This document shows, piece after piece, positions 17,076-25,920 of a stretch of DNA of 64,000 bases. Both the position numbers and the translations under genes were made by a program. The notes under the pieces are model-generated. The model did not search any database and was not told the origin of the DNA. It saw only the letters and a program-made list of their open reading frames with translations. The DNA comes from an uncultured Chloroflexota bacterium (lineage in GTDB: Bacteria; Chloroflexota; Anaerolineae; Aggregatilineales; Phototrophicaceae). Positions within the stretch are counted from its first letter, which is position 1. Each line of letters starts with the position of its first letter. The stretch lies in contig CALJKV010000037.1 of NCBI GenBank assembly GCA_937974245.1, forward strand, positions 1-64,000, written 5' to 3'.

Positions 17076-18098
17076 ATGAAAAATATCCTGGTTACGGGCG
17101 GCGCGGGCTTCATTGGCAGCGCATTTGTCCGCTATATGGTGGCAAAGTACCCGGAATATAATATTATCGTCTATGACAAACTGACGTATGCCGGAAATAT
17201 GGACAACCTGCTGCCGGTATCGGATGAGCCGAACTATCGGTTTGAACAGGGCGACATCGCCGACCGTGAAGCCGTGCGCCGGGTGTTCAATGCGCACCAG
17301 ATTGATACAGTGGTCAACTTCGCCGCCGAAAGCCATGTAGACCGCAGTATCCTCTCGCCGGATGCCTTTATTCATACCGATGTCGTGGGCGTGTATATCC
17401 TGCTGGACGAGTCGCGACAGCACGGTGTAGGGCGCTTCTTGCAGGTATCTACCGACGAAGTGTACGGCGATATTGAAAGTGGCTTTTCTAAGGAAGATGA
17501 TCCATTCCTGCCCAACAGCCCCTATGCGGCCAGCAAAGCCGGTGGTGAACTGATGGTGCGCTCATTCCAGGTGACACATGGCATGGATACGGTGATTACA
17601 CGCGGCAGCAATACCTTCGGCCCGTATCAGTACCCGGAGAAGATTATCCCGTTCTTCACAACGGAAGCGATTGATGACCGCCCGTTGCCGGTGTATGGAG
17701 ACGGGATGCAGGTGCGTGACTGGCTGTATGTGGATGACCATGCACGTGGTATTGAGGTGGCGCTGATGAAGGGCAAATCGGGCGAGGCATATAATATCGC
17801 CGGAGAAGACCAGCGGCATAACATTGATGTCACAAAACGCCTGCTAAAGCTGCTCGACAAGCCGGATACGCTCATCAAGTATGTGCCGGATCGGGAAGGC
17901 CACGACCGCCGTTATGCAATGAACTGTGATAAATTGCGGGCGCTGGGATGGGAACGCGAGTACACATTCGAGACGGCTATCGAGACGACCATCCAGTGGT
18001 ACCAGGAAAACGAGTGGTGGTGGCGCAAGATCAAAACCGGCGAGTACCTGGAATTCTATAAGAAGCAGTACGCCGCGCGATTGGCTGCCGCCGAATAA
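17076..18098 (+). CDS. rfbB: dTDP-glucose 4,6-dehydratase
   Basis: This 340-residue extended-SDR enzyme converts dTDP-glucose to dTDP-4-keto-6-deoxyglucose for deoxysugar and surface-glycan synthesis. It shows the Rossmann motif TGGAGFIGS (7-15), the dehydratase triad segment STDEVYG (Thr126, Asp127, Glu128) and Tyr150-x3-Lys154 (NSPYAASKAGG). Length is normal. The other rml genes (rfbA, C, D) are not adjacent, so the sugar pathway must be completed elsewhere. A terminator follows at 18119. Confidence 0.93.
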   Translation: MKNILVTGGAGFIGSAFVRYMVAKYPEYNIIVYDKLTYAGNMDNLLPVSDEPNYRFEQGDIADREAVRRVFNAHQIDTVVNFAAESHVDRSILSPDAFIHTDVVGVYILLDESRQHGVGRFLQVSTDEVYGDIESGFSKEDDPFLPNSPYAASKAGGELMVRSFQVTHGMDTVITRGSNTFGPYQYPEKIIPFFTTEAIDDRPLPVYGDGMQVRDWLYVDDHARGIEVALMKGKSGEAYNIAGEDQRHNIDVTKRLLKLLDKPDTLIKYVPDREGHDRRYAMNCDKLRALGWEREYTFETAIETTIQWYQENEWWWRKIKTGEYLEFYKKQYAARLAAAE

Positions 18099-18118
18099 TC
18101 AACCAGAACATCCGACGA

Positions 18119-18141
18119 GGGGCTTTCTACAGCCCCTTTTT
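18119..18141 (+). terminator. Rho-independent terminator after rfbB
   Basis: GGGGCT, a 6-nt loop and AGCCCC are followed by TTTTT. It lies 20 bp beyond the rfbB stop. Confidence 0.85.
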
Positions 18142-18198
18142 CATTCATAGAACTGGGGGTCGCAGGGTATTTGTTCCCCCAGTGACCTGAACCCAACC

Positions 18199-18228
18199 TT
18201 GACAGGCACGCCGCCGCGAATATACAAT
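18199..18228 (+). promoter_or_regulatory. Promoter of the tRNA-Ala gene
   Basis: A perfect TTGACA (18199-18204) is followed after 16-18 bp by the overlapping -10 candidates TATACA/TACAAT (18221-18228). The tRNA begins 14 bp later. Confidence 0.7.
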
Positions 18229-18241
18229 TCGCCTAATTAAA

Positions 18242-18314
<73 letters not shown>

Positions 18315-18333
18315 CCTACGGAGAGTTTAGTCG

Positions 18334-18363
18334 AACCAGCGCCAACCTGTGTGCTGGTTTTTG
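18334..18363 (+). terminator. Terminator after tRNA-Ala
   Basis: AACCAGC (18334-18340) pairs with GCTGGTT (18353-18359), followed by a T-run. It lies 20 bp after the tRNA. Confidence 0.75.
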
Positions 18364-18478
18364 TTTCCCTGTTCCCGTTACTACGCCCTCGACCACTCAC
18401 CCGACCAGACAACTGATTAAGGTATGAGAATGGTGCACATCCATTTGATGCCGAATGCCGCGCTGTCCCCTGTTCCTA

Positions 18479-19648
18479 TCAGGGTACAACAAACTCAAAC
18501 ACCCACGAGCCGGGAATACGCTGCTGGTCAGCCCCGCCGCCGCTGCCGAAGCCAACAAGTTCCGTGACCTCAAGCCGCCATTTGCCGGTGTAATCAAACA
18601 TCCCGGCAAAGTAAGTGTACGCCTCACAGGTTTCGTTATTCACCGCCTGAAGGGGCAGCACCCCGCCACCGCCGGGTACTTCGCCCGCGCCTGTGGTCAG
18701 ATAGGGGATAGCCGTCCACTGATGCGCCGGGTCGGGTGGAGCAAAACACACAACAACACGAGCCTGCGAAGGCGAAACGGTAACCTGCTTCAGCGTCAGC
18801 GTGATTCCCTGGTTTGTGGCAGCTTGCGGCGTATTCATCACCCGCTGCTCGTTAACCAGCTGCACACTGAAGTCAAAGGTAAACAGGCTTTCCGGTCCTT
18901 CATACATTTCATTCATCCGTTCGAGAGGCATTTGTGTCCGCCGCTGCCAGGTGATGCCATGAACCCCTACTTCGAGATGCAGATTGAGCGTAGGGCTATC
19001 ACCAACAGGGATTGTGCTCAAGTCGTAGGTATTGATCTCCAGACTGCGGTCAAAGGTGATGATGGCATCCGGTGGCGCTCCCCAGCCAACGGCTTCCCCA
19101 TTCTGGTCAATCGCCACGTTCATCCCCTGATAGAAGGGGATTTCCACCCCGGTATCGCGCAGGCTGAGCCGGTAGACGCGGCTTTCCAGGTTGGAATACG
19201 TTGTGCCCGGATGTCCCTGAGTGACATAGGCAAGGGTGAGGCGATTGCCATCGGCGTAGGCCCATTCCAGGGTGACGGTGAAACCCTCATGGGATTGCCT
19301 GATCCCGATTTCGTGTCCCAGACCCTGTTCATAGATGGCCTTCAGGCCGGCATCATAATTCAGATATTGCTGTAAGAAGGTGTTCATCGCAATCACCACG
19401 CCAATTCCTATCGTCAGGATAGCCACTAGGGTAGCCGCTGTCCGAGCGGACAGTTTATCGTATCGGCGCGGCTGCACTGCCACCAAAACCTGTTTGGCGC
19501 GGCTTCGCTGTACATATTCGTGCCTGAGCTGCTGCGCCAGGTCGTTTTCGAACTCTGCGCGGGGATGTGGGGCTGATAGCGACAGGCTGTTTTCAAATTC
19601 GGTCAAAGTCTGCATCGCGCCCTCACTTTCTGGCTGATTACTGCTCAT
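18479..19648 (-). CDS. ECF-linked membrane protein, DUF4179-like
   Basis: The 389-residue protein has a cytoplasmic N-terminus (about 1-70), one membrane helix (about 73-93, TLVAILTIGIGVVIAMN) and a large outer domain. The outer start reads HEGFTVTLEWAYADGNRLTL, resembling DUF4179 proteins encoded beside ECF sigma factors. Its ATG overlaps the sigma gene stop by 4 bp, giving tight coupling. I infer an anti-sigma or sensor role for the sigma factor upstream, but no zinc anti-sigma motif is visible. Confidence 0.75.
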   Translation of the reverse strand: MSSNQPESEGAMQTLTEFENSLSLSAPHPRAEFENDLAQQLRHEYVQRSRAKQVLVAVQPRRYDKLSARTAATLVAILTIGIGVVIAMNTFLQQYLNYDAGLKAIYEQGLGHEIGIRQSHEGFTVTLEWAYADGNRLTLAYVTQGHPGTTYSNLESRVYRLSLRDTGVEIPFYQGMNVAIDQNGEAVGWGAPPDAIITFDRSLEINTYDLSTIPVGDSPTLNLHLEVGVHGITWQRRTQMPLERMNEMYEGPESLFTFDFSVQLVNEQRVMNTPQAATNQGITLTLKQVTVSPSQARVVVCFAPPDPAHQWTAIPYLTTGAGEVPGGGGVLPLQAVNNETCEAYTYFAGMFDYTGKWRLEVTELVGFGSGGGADQQRIPGSWVFEFVVP

Positions 19649-20232
19649 GATTTTCCCTCCTTTATCCCTTGCGATAGCGAGGCGACATATTGCTTACGGA
19701 GTTCGTCTAACGCCCGGCTGAGATAAGCGGAAACCGTCTTCTCTCCGATTCCCAGAACTGCTGCGATTTCCTGGTTCCGCAGGCCACCGTAATAGCGCAG
19801 CGTGATGATCTCGCGCTGGCGCTCCGGCAGCATCAGAACAAGTTGGTGAAGCTGTGCAGACTGTTCATGCGCGGTGACAGCGCGATCTGGTTCCCATGCT
19901 GTGGCGGGCAGCGGTTCAGCGGCCTCCAATGAAATCAGGGTTTCGCGGCGGCCAAAGCGCCGGTAATGATCAGTGATCGTGTTGCGGGCAATCGTAAACA
20001 ACCAGGCGGCAAAACTTGCCGGATACCGATTCCGCAGTTGATCCAGGCGCTTGACAACCCGCAGGAAAATCTCCGAAACGACATCTTCCGCATCATGCGG
20101 GTTCCCGATGCGTGATATCACGTAACTGTAGAGCCGCCGGAAATAACGGTGATAAAGCTCCTGGAACGCATCAGGGTCATCTATAGCCCGCTGGACGAGT
20201 GCTTGTTCGTGGTTGTCAGTGGCATTCGGCAT
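19645..20232 (-). CDS. ECF-type RNA polymerase sigma factor
   Basis: The 195-residue sigma-70-family protein has region 2 (about 25-90: FQELYHRYFRRLYSYVISRI; DAEDVVSEIFLRVVKRLDQL; FAAWLFTIARNTITDHYRR) and region 4 (about 125-180: LPERQREIITLRYYGGLRNQ; EIAAVLGIGEKTVSAYLSRA). Regions 1 and 3 are absent, as expected for ECF. The upstream gap to padR contains no clear autoregulated promoter that I can name. The co-encoded DUF4179-like membrane protein is probably its regulator. Confidence 0.92.
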   Translation of the reverse strand: MPNATDNHEQALVQRAIDDPDAFQELYHRYFRRLYSYVISRIGNPHDAEDVVSEIFLRVVKRLDQLRNRYPASFAAWLFTIARNTITDHYRRFGRRETLISLEAAEPLPATAWEPDRAVTAHEQSAQLHQLVLMLPERQREIITLRYYGGLRNQEIAAVLGIGEKTVSAYLSRALDELRKQYVASLSQGIKEGKS

Positions 20233-20343
20233 AGCTGCTCCTTACTTCACTACTGTATTAGACGTCTGAAGGGACGAAATACTGCATGGTGAACCTGAAT
20301 CAAACCCATCCCCGGTGATTTGTACTCATTGGTTGTACCCTGC

Positions 20344-20372
20344 TTGACTTTCCGACAAAATTCCGTTACGAT
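20344..20372 (+). promoter_or_regulatory. Promoter of the padR operon
   Basis: TTGACT (20344-20349) and TACGAT (20367-20372) are separated by 17 bp. The padR start is about 50 bp further on, and an inverted repeat lies just behind the -10 box. Confidence 0.55.
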
Positions 20373-20378
20373 TCTTTA

Positions 20379-20397
20379 TATATCGGTATCCGACATA
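20379..20397 (+). promoter_or_regulatory. Probable PadR operator (inverted repeat)
   Basis: TATATCGG and CCGACATA face each other across TAT (8+3+8, one mismatch). The position between the -10 box and the padR start fits repression of the operon by its own first product. Confidence 0.5.
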
Positions 20398-20421
20398 TAG
20401 TTGATCCAGAGAAACAAATGT

Positions 20422-20778
20422 ATGCACCAACTACCCGATGATTTTTCCACTTTGCTCCCACTGCGAGAGCCAACCTTTCTCATTTTACTCAGCCTCGCGG
20501 AGGGCGAAAAACATGGCTACGCCATCCTGAAAGATGTCACCGAACTCAGCCAGGAACGGGTCATACTCAGCACTGGCACGCTGTATGAAGCTCTGGTTCG
20601 CCTGCTCGATCAGGCACTGATTGAACGGATTGATACCCAGGAAGTCCAACATCCGGGCAAAGCGCGTAAAGCCTACCGCCTCACACTCAAGGGTCAGCGC
20701 GTGATCGAAGCCGAGACGGTACGCCTGCAAAATCTGTTAGCCGTTGCACGCCGTCGATTGGGTTCAGAAGGAGGTTAA
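20422..20778 (+). CDS. PadR-family transcriptional regulator
   Basis: The protein has 118 residues from the ATG at 20422. It shows the PadR winged-helix pattern: EPTFLILLSLAEGEKHGYAI, then LSTGTLYEALVRLLDQALIE with the wing, then KAYRLTLKGQRVIEAE and a C-terminal helix for dimerisation. PadR proteins usually repress neighbouring membrane or transport genes. Here the gene is directly followed by a membrane-protein gene starting at its stop codon, and a palindromic operator candidate lies upstream. Confidence 0.9.
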   Translation: MHQLPDDFSTLLPLREPTFLILLSLAEGEKHGYAILKDVTELSQERVILSTGTLYEALVRLLDQALIERIDTQEVQHPGKARKAYRLTLKGQRVIEAETVRLQNLLAVARRRLGSEGG

Positions 20779-21819
20779 ATGCTGACCGTCCTGCTGTGGC
20801 TCTACAAACTCAGTTTCCAGGCATACCCGCAGGCATTTCGCGCTGAATTCGCCGATGAAATGGAAGGGGTGTTTCGTGAACAGTTGGCGGAACAGTCCGG
20901 CAATGGTCACAGGGCGCTGCTGGTCATCGGTTTCCATGAACTCAGCCAGTTACCAGTGGCGGCTTTCCGGCTGCGCTGGCGGGTATGGCGGAAAAACCGC
21001 CCCGGATCGCTGTTGATTCGCGCGATCTATCGTTCCCCATTCCACCCCGTACCCCCGGCGCATGATGGCCGCTTTTCCTGGTGGCAAACGCTATTTGAAA
21101 CCGCCCCGTTTATCCTCGTCAGCGCCTTGCTGTTCACAGTCGTCTATCTTCAGCCAACCTGGATTCCGGCGGAATGGCAGCATCAGTGGTTGGATTTCAG
21201 CGGGTGGGTCGTATTATTTGCCTTACCTGTCTTGATGGTAGGGCTGCTGCGCGGGCTGCCGCGCTGGGCCTATCCGCCGGGTGGACTGGTGGTAGGACAT
21301 ATCCTGTTCACATCACAAGGGCTGTTCTATTTCTGGGCTGCGACTCTACTGGGGGGCTTCGCCCTGGCATTAGCTGCCATCTACGTTCACCTGTACCATG
21401 AGCCGCTGGCACCGTTTCTCCAGCGCATCGGGCGGAGTCTGGCGTTCGATTGGACACGCCTGTCCTTTGGTTTCTATAGCGTGCTGCCCTATGCGGTTAT
21501 CAGCGCTTTTGACGATACCGTCCCAAATAACCGCACGGCCTATTTCGCGCTGGCACTCCTGGCGATGATCCTGGGCGCGGTAGCCTATTCGCGCAGCCAG
21601 CGGCAGGCGCATCAGTTCGGCGTCCTGCTAGGTGGCATGACGCTGGTGCTGGTCTTTCCCTTAATGGAGCAGGTCTACTTGCAGAATCGTTGGCTGTCTG
21701 ACCTGATTGGGCTGAGTACGTTATGGGCAGCGCTGGTGGCTTTGCTGCTGCTCCCTATGCTTGCCAGTGTCATTTACCGAAACTGGCTTGAAACTCGTTC
21801 GACGCGGGTGGAGAAATAA
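20779..21819 (+). CDS. Multi-pass membrane protein, PadR-linked
   Basis: The 346-residue protein starts right at the padR stop. Its N-terminus (YKLSFQAYPQAFRAEFADEM and so on) resembles the short prefix domain seen in PadR-associated permeases (YPxxFRxxFxDEM). The remainder has about seven or eight hydrophobic segments between residues 115 and 335. No ABC permease or enzyme motif is visible. It probably acts with the two following genes; the function is unknown. Confidence 0.7.
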   Translation: MLTVLLWLYKLSFQAYPQAFRAEFADEMEGVFREQLAEQSGNGHRALLVIGFHELSQLPVAAFRLRWRVWRKNRPGSLLIRAIYRSPFHPVPPAHDGRFSWWQTLFETAPFILVSALLFTVVYLQPTWIPAEWQHQWLDFSGWVVLFALPVLMVGLLRGLPRWAYPPGGLVVGHILFTSQGLFYFWAATLLGGFALALAAIYVHLYHEPLAPFLQRIGRSLAFDWTRLSFGFYSVLPYAVISAFDDTVPNNRTAYFALALLAMILGAVAYSRSQRQAHQFGVLLGGMTLVLVFPLMEQVYLQNRWLSDLIGLSTLWAALVALLLLPMLASVIYRNWLETRSTRVEK

Positions 21820-21824
21820 ATCCC

Positions 21825-24395
21825 ATGTTATTCAACCCGACCCTCCTTATCTCGGCGCTGTTCGTGATTCTGGCCGGGCTACTTATCCGGCATGGCAGTG
21901 ACACACAAAAGGCACAGCGGCGTTTTTTCTTCTTCCTGCTGATTATGGGGACTCTCGCGCTGGTCTTCAACGCCATCACCACCCCACCTGCCTATGAATC
22001 CGTCAACTGGCCGCTCTTTCAACTGGCAAGCCTGATGGTGCCCGCCCTGATCGGGATTCTGGCGCTCACCGTCCTGAACATCCGGTCAATTACCCGGCTG
22101 CATGGCGCGGCTCGGATTAGTGCGGTCATTCTCATTGTGGCGCAGGTCGTGCTGCTCTATCCGCTGCAAACCAACCCGATGGGGATCATCGGTCCCTTTG
22201 TTTTACCGGGCGTGATCGTGCTGGTCACTGGTTGGGTGATCGGGTATCGCCGTCCCTGGCTGGCGATCCTTCTCAGTCTGGTCGTTCTGGTAGGGCTGTT
22301 CTGGGCATACCATGACATCGCGAACACTCCGCCGCAGGAACCCACGATTGGGTTGTTTGGGTTTGCCCTGCCGGTAGGGTTCTATCTCATTTCCGCCCTG
22401 GTAATTGGTCTGCCTGCCGTGCTGATAACCAATGCGCTGTACACCCCCGATGAGTCGTCCAATATGAAAGAGACACGTTCCCGTTTGGTGCGGTTCGTGA
22501 TGCTGGGTTTAGGGCTGCTCCTCCCGTTTGGCGCGGCCTACGTGGTGTACTGGGGAACCATCTGGGATGGAACTAATGATGGTATTTTCGGGGTCATCGT
22601 GGCGCAGTTCGCCATGCTGACGGCCATCGGCGCGGGGATGCTGATGGCGCTGACACTGCGAGGCAAAACCCGACTGGCCGGGCTGGCCTTCATGGCTGGG
22701 ATGCCGCTCCTGCTGGCGCTGATGTTCAACCTGGGATTGCAGACGTCGTATCACCAGATCACCGAGGATCGGGCGGCCCACATCGCGCAGGCGCTGGCCC
22801 AGTTTCAGTCCCGTGAAGGCCGTTACCCCCAGACCCTGGCCGAACTGACACCGGGAGATTTACCCTATATCGATTCGCCCGTCATGATTCCCGGTGAAGA
22901 CTGGTGCTACCAGGGGGACACCGATTTCTACCGACTGGCATCCTTTTATCGGGAATATTTCAGTTCGCCGATTTCACTGCATATCTACCAATCCGCCGGA
23001 GAAGCGCCCCCCGGAGACTGGGACTGCGACGGGCGCGAAGCTGTTATCCGGGAACAGTATCCCTGGCCGGGCGACCCATCGGCCTATCAGCCGGTTCAGC
23101 CCACCGCGCTGCCCCCCAGCGACCTGGATTTCCCCAAAACGGTTGTTGATCCCCTGCTGGATGGCGTCACCACCGCGCCAGGAAGCTGGTCGCCGGACAG
23201 CGCCTACTTTTTCTTTGGGACGCAAACCGTTGAAGATACACTCACCCTGCATTTTCTGGTTCAGGATACCGGCAAGATTTGCCCGGTTGACAGACAGTAT
23301 ACGCTGGCGGACACCCTGTACGGCCATCATGCCTGGCTGCCGGATGGTCGGGTATTCTATATCGACTCACAAGGAAAGGTCGTCATCATCACGCCCTGTA
23401 CGGATACCATTACCGATGTAACCGACATCCTGGACGATACCTTCACCCAGATCGGAGCCTATGCACCGGAAACCGGCCTGATACTCCTACAGGGGGAAGC
23501 CACCTACTGGATTCTGGATACGGCCTCACTGACGATGCAGCGCGTTGAGGGGATAACGCCCAATCCCTATGATTTCCATTGGGATAACTTCGCCTGGCTG
23601 CCGGGCGGTGAAGAGGTTGTGATCTCTCACCTGAATGGCCGTGACCGTACCGAAGGCAGCACCGTGTACCTGGTATCCGGCGCGACGGGCGCGGTGGTGA
23701 ACAGCCTGGCGCTGAATTTGGCGGCTGACCAGAGTCCACCTTTTGTCGAAGCTCTGATCGCAGGACAGGTTATACTCAGCGGCGAGGGCGATTTGCTGCT
23801 CATTGACCTGCACACTGATCCACCCGCCGTGACCCATGTCCTGCCCGACATCTTCGACCTGGAGATTGCCTATCCGTTCGAGATGTCTGGTGCAGGGTGG
23901 TACGCTGAATCCGGAGGAGAAAGCTATTACCTGGTGATGCGCCTCAATCACCCACGTAACAAGGCGCTGTACTGGTATCATTCTGCCGATGGTCGTATCG
24001 GAATAATTGACAATAACCTGCCTACGCTGCTGCTCATGCCAGATAACCAGTTGTGGGATATGTCCCCCTGGGAAAATCAGCCTACCTACGATGATGAATA
24101 TGAGGTCATCACGCTGGAAACCGGCGAATCAACCGTCATCCAGTTCCCCGGCCACGTCCCCCGCAGTTATCCGCGCCCGGATTTTAAGTATCTGATGCCC
24201 ACCGACCAGATCGTCGTCGCTTCTTCACAAGGGATCGCACTGCACTCGCTGGCAACAGGGGAGTTGAACGCCTTCTTTGATACTAGCGGCGCGGGATTCA
24301 GCCCACAGCTCATCGTGTCCCCGGATGGAAAATCAGTCATTGTAAGCAAGGATTTTGGCCCGCTGTACTGGCTGCGGCCTGATGATATTCAGTGA
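21825..24395 (+). CDS. Large membrane-anchored protein with C-terminal propeller-like domain
   Basis: In this 856-residue protein residues 1-310 hold about nine hydrophobic segments. Next comes a pseudopilin-like stretch (ALAQFQSREGRYPQTLAELT, about 325-345). The remaining 480 residues are beta-rich with recurring W/D motifs (SPDSAYFFFGTQ, WLPDGRVFYIDS, WLPGGEEVVISHLNG), consistent with a propeller outside the membrane. The gene follows the previous one by 5 bp. No known family is recognised as a whole. Confidence 0.65.
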   Translation: MLFNPTLLISALFVILAGLLIRHGSDTQKAQRRFFFFLLIMGTLALVFNAITTPPAYESVNWPLFQLASLMVPALIGILALTVLNIRSITRLHGAARISAVILIVAQVVLLYPLQTNPMGIIGPFVLPGVIVLVTGWVIGYRRPWLAILLSLVVLVGLFWAYHDIANTPPQEPTIGLFGFALPVGFYLISALVIGLPAVLITNALYTPDESSNMKETRSRLVRFVMLGLGLLLPFGAAYVVYWGTIWDGTNDGIFGVIVAQFAMLTAIGAGMLMALTLRGKTRLAGLAFMAGMPLLLALMFNLGLQTSYHQITEDRAAHIAQALAQFQSREGRYPQTLAELTPGDLPYIDSPVMIPGEDWCYQGDTDFYRLASFYREYFSSPISLHIYQSAGEAPPGDWDCDGREAVIREQYPWPGDPSAYQPVQPTALPPSDLDFPKTVVDPLLDGVTTAPGSWSPDSAYFFFGTQTVEDTLTLHFLVQDTGKICPVDRQYTLADTLYGHHAWLPDGRVFYIDSQGKVVIITPCTDTITDVTDILDDTFTQIGAYAPETGLILLQGEATYWILDTASLTMQRVEGITPNPYDFHWDNFAWLPGGEEVVISHLNGRDRTEGSTVYLVSGATGAVVNSLALNLAADQSPPFVEALIAGQVILSGEGDLLLIDLHTDPPAVTHVLPDIFDLEIAYPFEMSGAGWYAESGGESYYLVMRLNHPRNKALYWYHSADGRIGIIDNNLPTLLLMPDNQLWDMSPWENQPTYDDEYEVITLETGESTVIQFPGHVPRSYPRPDFKYLMPTDQIVVASSQGIALHSLATGELNAFFDTSGAGFSPQLIVSPDGKSVIVSKDFGPLYWLRPDDIQ

Positions 24396-24402
24396 GGAAA
24401 AC

Positions 24403-25533
24403 ATGGCTCGAATTTATGCGTGTCTTCTGCTGTTGGTTGTGTTTGTCTCCCCTGCCGCAGGTCAGGACGCAATCTTCCCGGTGTACTGTGGAGATCTGCC
24501 GGAAGCGGACTGTATGCTGCTGGAAAATGCCTATCAGAACTTATTCGATCTGCAATCCGGCTCGTTTGACCTGCAATTTCGCACATGGTATGAGCAGCCC
24601 GGCGACCCTGGTGATGGTCAGGCTTTCGCGCTCTCTGCCAATGGTATTTTTACCGATTTTGACGCGGGCGGCTTCCTCCCGACTGGCGACAGACAGGCCG
24701 ACTGGCTGAATAGGTTCCGTAGTTTCAAGGGGGATGCTGTGATTACCAACACTCTACCCGAATCGGCTGTCATGCCGGGTACCTCCCTGACCAATGCCGC
24801 CCATCTCCGGTTTATAGACGGGCAGGTTTATGTGGATTTTGACTCACTTCAGCCGCCACTGGGAGACGGCTACAGTGGTTGGGGGATGTATCCGCTGGAT
24901 TTAACGCCGCGCGTTCAACCCACGCCGGACAGCCAGTATGTGGTGACGCTGCCGCTGGTGCTGGGGCTGGATGCGGGACAACTGCTCAGTGAATTTGAGC
25001 CGGAGATGCTGCGCCGGTATCTCATGGTCGTGCGGGCGGCGGAAGATGGGCAGGCGGTGTTCGATACAATGGTCAATATTCCTGCTCTGTATGCTGACCC
25101 GGCATTCCGGGAGCGCCTGCGGGAACGGCTGGAACATTACCGCCAGAATGTGCGCTTTTCACCCTCCGGCCTGCGTGATGCGCCCACCGATGAAGAGCTG
25201 GATCGGATCGCGCAGCAGATGAGCCTTCTCTTCCCTGAACCGCTGCGTCTGCGATCCGAGTTTGTTGACCTGGAAACGGGCATCCTGAGCGGGGAATATA
25301 CTTGGAACATGAGCGGGGAAACGAATGACATGATTGATGCCATCACTGGCGGGGGTCAGGCCGCCACCTGGGGGAAAACCCTGAGTGAAATCACGCTGCG
25401 GATCGCGGATTTTAACCAGCCCCAGGCAATAAGCGTGCCGGAAACATTGACCCTTTTGGATTATGATACGGTCATCCAGATTCCGGCGCTGGGGTTCTTG
25501 CCTGTTGTTTACCCGGCTGATTCGGGGGAATAG
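24403..25533 (+). CDS. Secreted protein of unknown function
   Basis: The protein has 376 residues from the ATG at 24403, preceded by GAGGAAAAC. A signal peptide (LLLLVVFVSPAAGQ, cleavage about residue 20) leads into a mature protein with two nearby cysteines (YCGDLPEADC) and a beta-rich body. It has no catalytic motif I can name. It is the fourth gene of the PadR-led operon, 7 bp after the previous stop, so it is likely an exported partner of the two membrane proteins. Its last 25 bp overlap a small frame on the other strand. Confidence 0.7.
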   Translation: MARIYACLLLLVVFVSPAAGQDAIFPVYCGDLPEADCMLLENAYQNLFDLQSGSFDLQFRTWYEQPGDPGDGQAFALSANGIFTDFDAGGFLPTGDRQADWLNRFRSFKGDAVITNTLPESAVMPGTSLTNAAHLRFIDGQVYVDFDSLQPPLGDGYSGWGMYPLDLTPRVQPTPDSQYVVTLPLVLGLDAGQLLSEFEPEMLRRYLMVVRAAEDGQAVFDTMVNIPALYADPAFRERLRERLEHYRQNVRFSPSGLRDAPTDEELDRIAQQMSLLFPEPLRLRSEFVDLETGILSGEYTWNMSGETNDMIDAITGGGQAATWGKTLSEITLRIADFNQPQAISVPETLTLLDYDTVIQIPALGFLPVVYPADSGE

Positions 25534-25637
25534 CGCTGCCGGTAACATCTAACCTGGGTAAACAGGAAGCCGGTGACCAGCGTACAGCACAACGTCGCCA
25601 GGATCAGTGTGATCGGGAAAATATTATCAACGGACAT
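25509..25637 (-). pseudogene. Remnant resembling a DUF1772-type membrane protein N-terminus
   Basis: The minus-strand frame encodes 42 residues starting MSVDNIFPITLILATLCCTL with an AGGGAG site upstream. The opening resembles DUF1772 (anthrone-oxygenase-like) membrane proteins, which are normally about 150 residues. It stops after the first helix, overlapping the convergent gene. It is probably a truncated fragment, but a short single-helix protein is possible. Confidence 0.3.
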
Positions 25638-25920
25638 GAGATTTTCTCCCTACCCAGTTGACGCGGGCGGTTTTTTTATTTCTGAGATTGACATTTTTCC
25701 CTGATCGTCGCGCCATAAAGCCGTTCAGCACAACCTCTTGAAAGTGCAAAATTGATTTCAGCCGAAATCCCTTTATATCCCCTGTCAACCTTTATCAAGG
25801 CTGCTGTTGCAGGCTGTTTCCAGAAAGTCGTGAATGAAATGCCGATTCACTTACAAATGTCACTGGATAAAATCAGCTAACTTGTTAGATTACAGTAAAT
25901 GATGGTTATGGAAGAATCCC
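25638..25920. other. Intergenic region before the rdh-linked kinase gene
   Basis: No gene is seen. A short palindrome CTAACTTGTTAG lies at 25877-25888, about 33 bp before the kinase start, and could be a regulator site or part of the promoter. I cannot assign -35/-10 boxes firmly. Confidence 0.35.

Noticed and set aside
16140..17423. 427-residue open frame on the minus strand
   Set aside because: It lies antisense to the HAD phosphatase gene, which has clear motifs, and runs into rfbB; its product is His/Arg-rich and matches nothing, so it is a shadow frame.
18455..19375. 306-residue open frame on the plus strand
   Set aside because: Antisense to the sigma-linked membrane protein; no ribosome site or motif.
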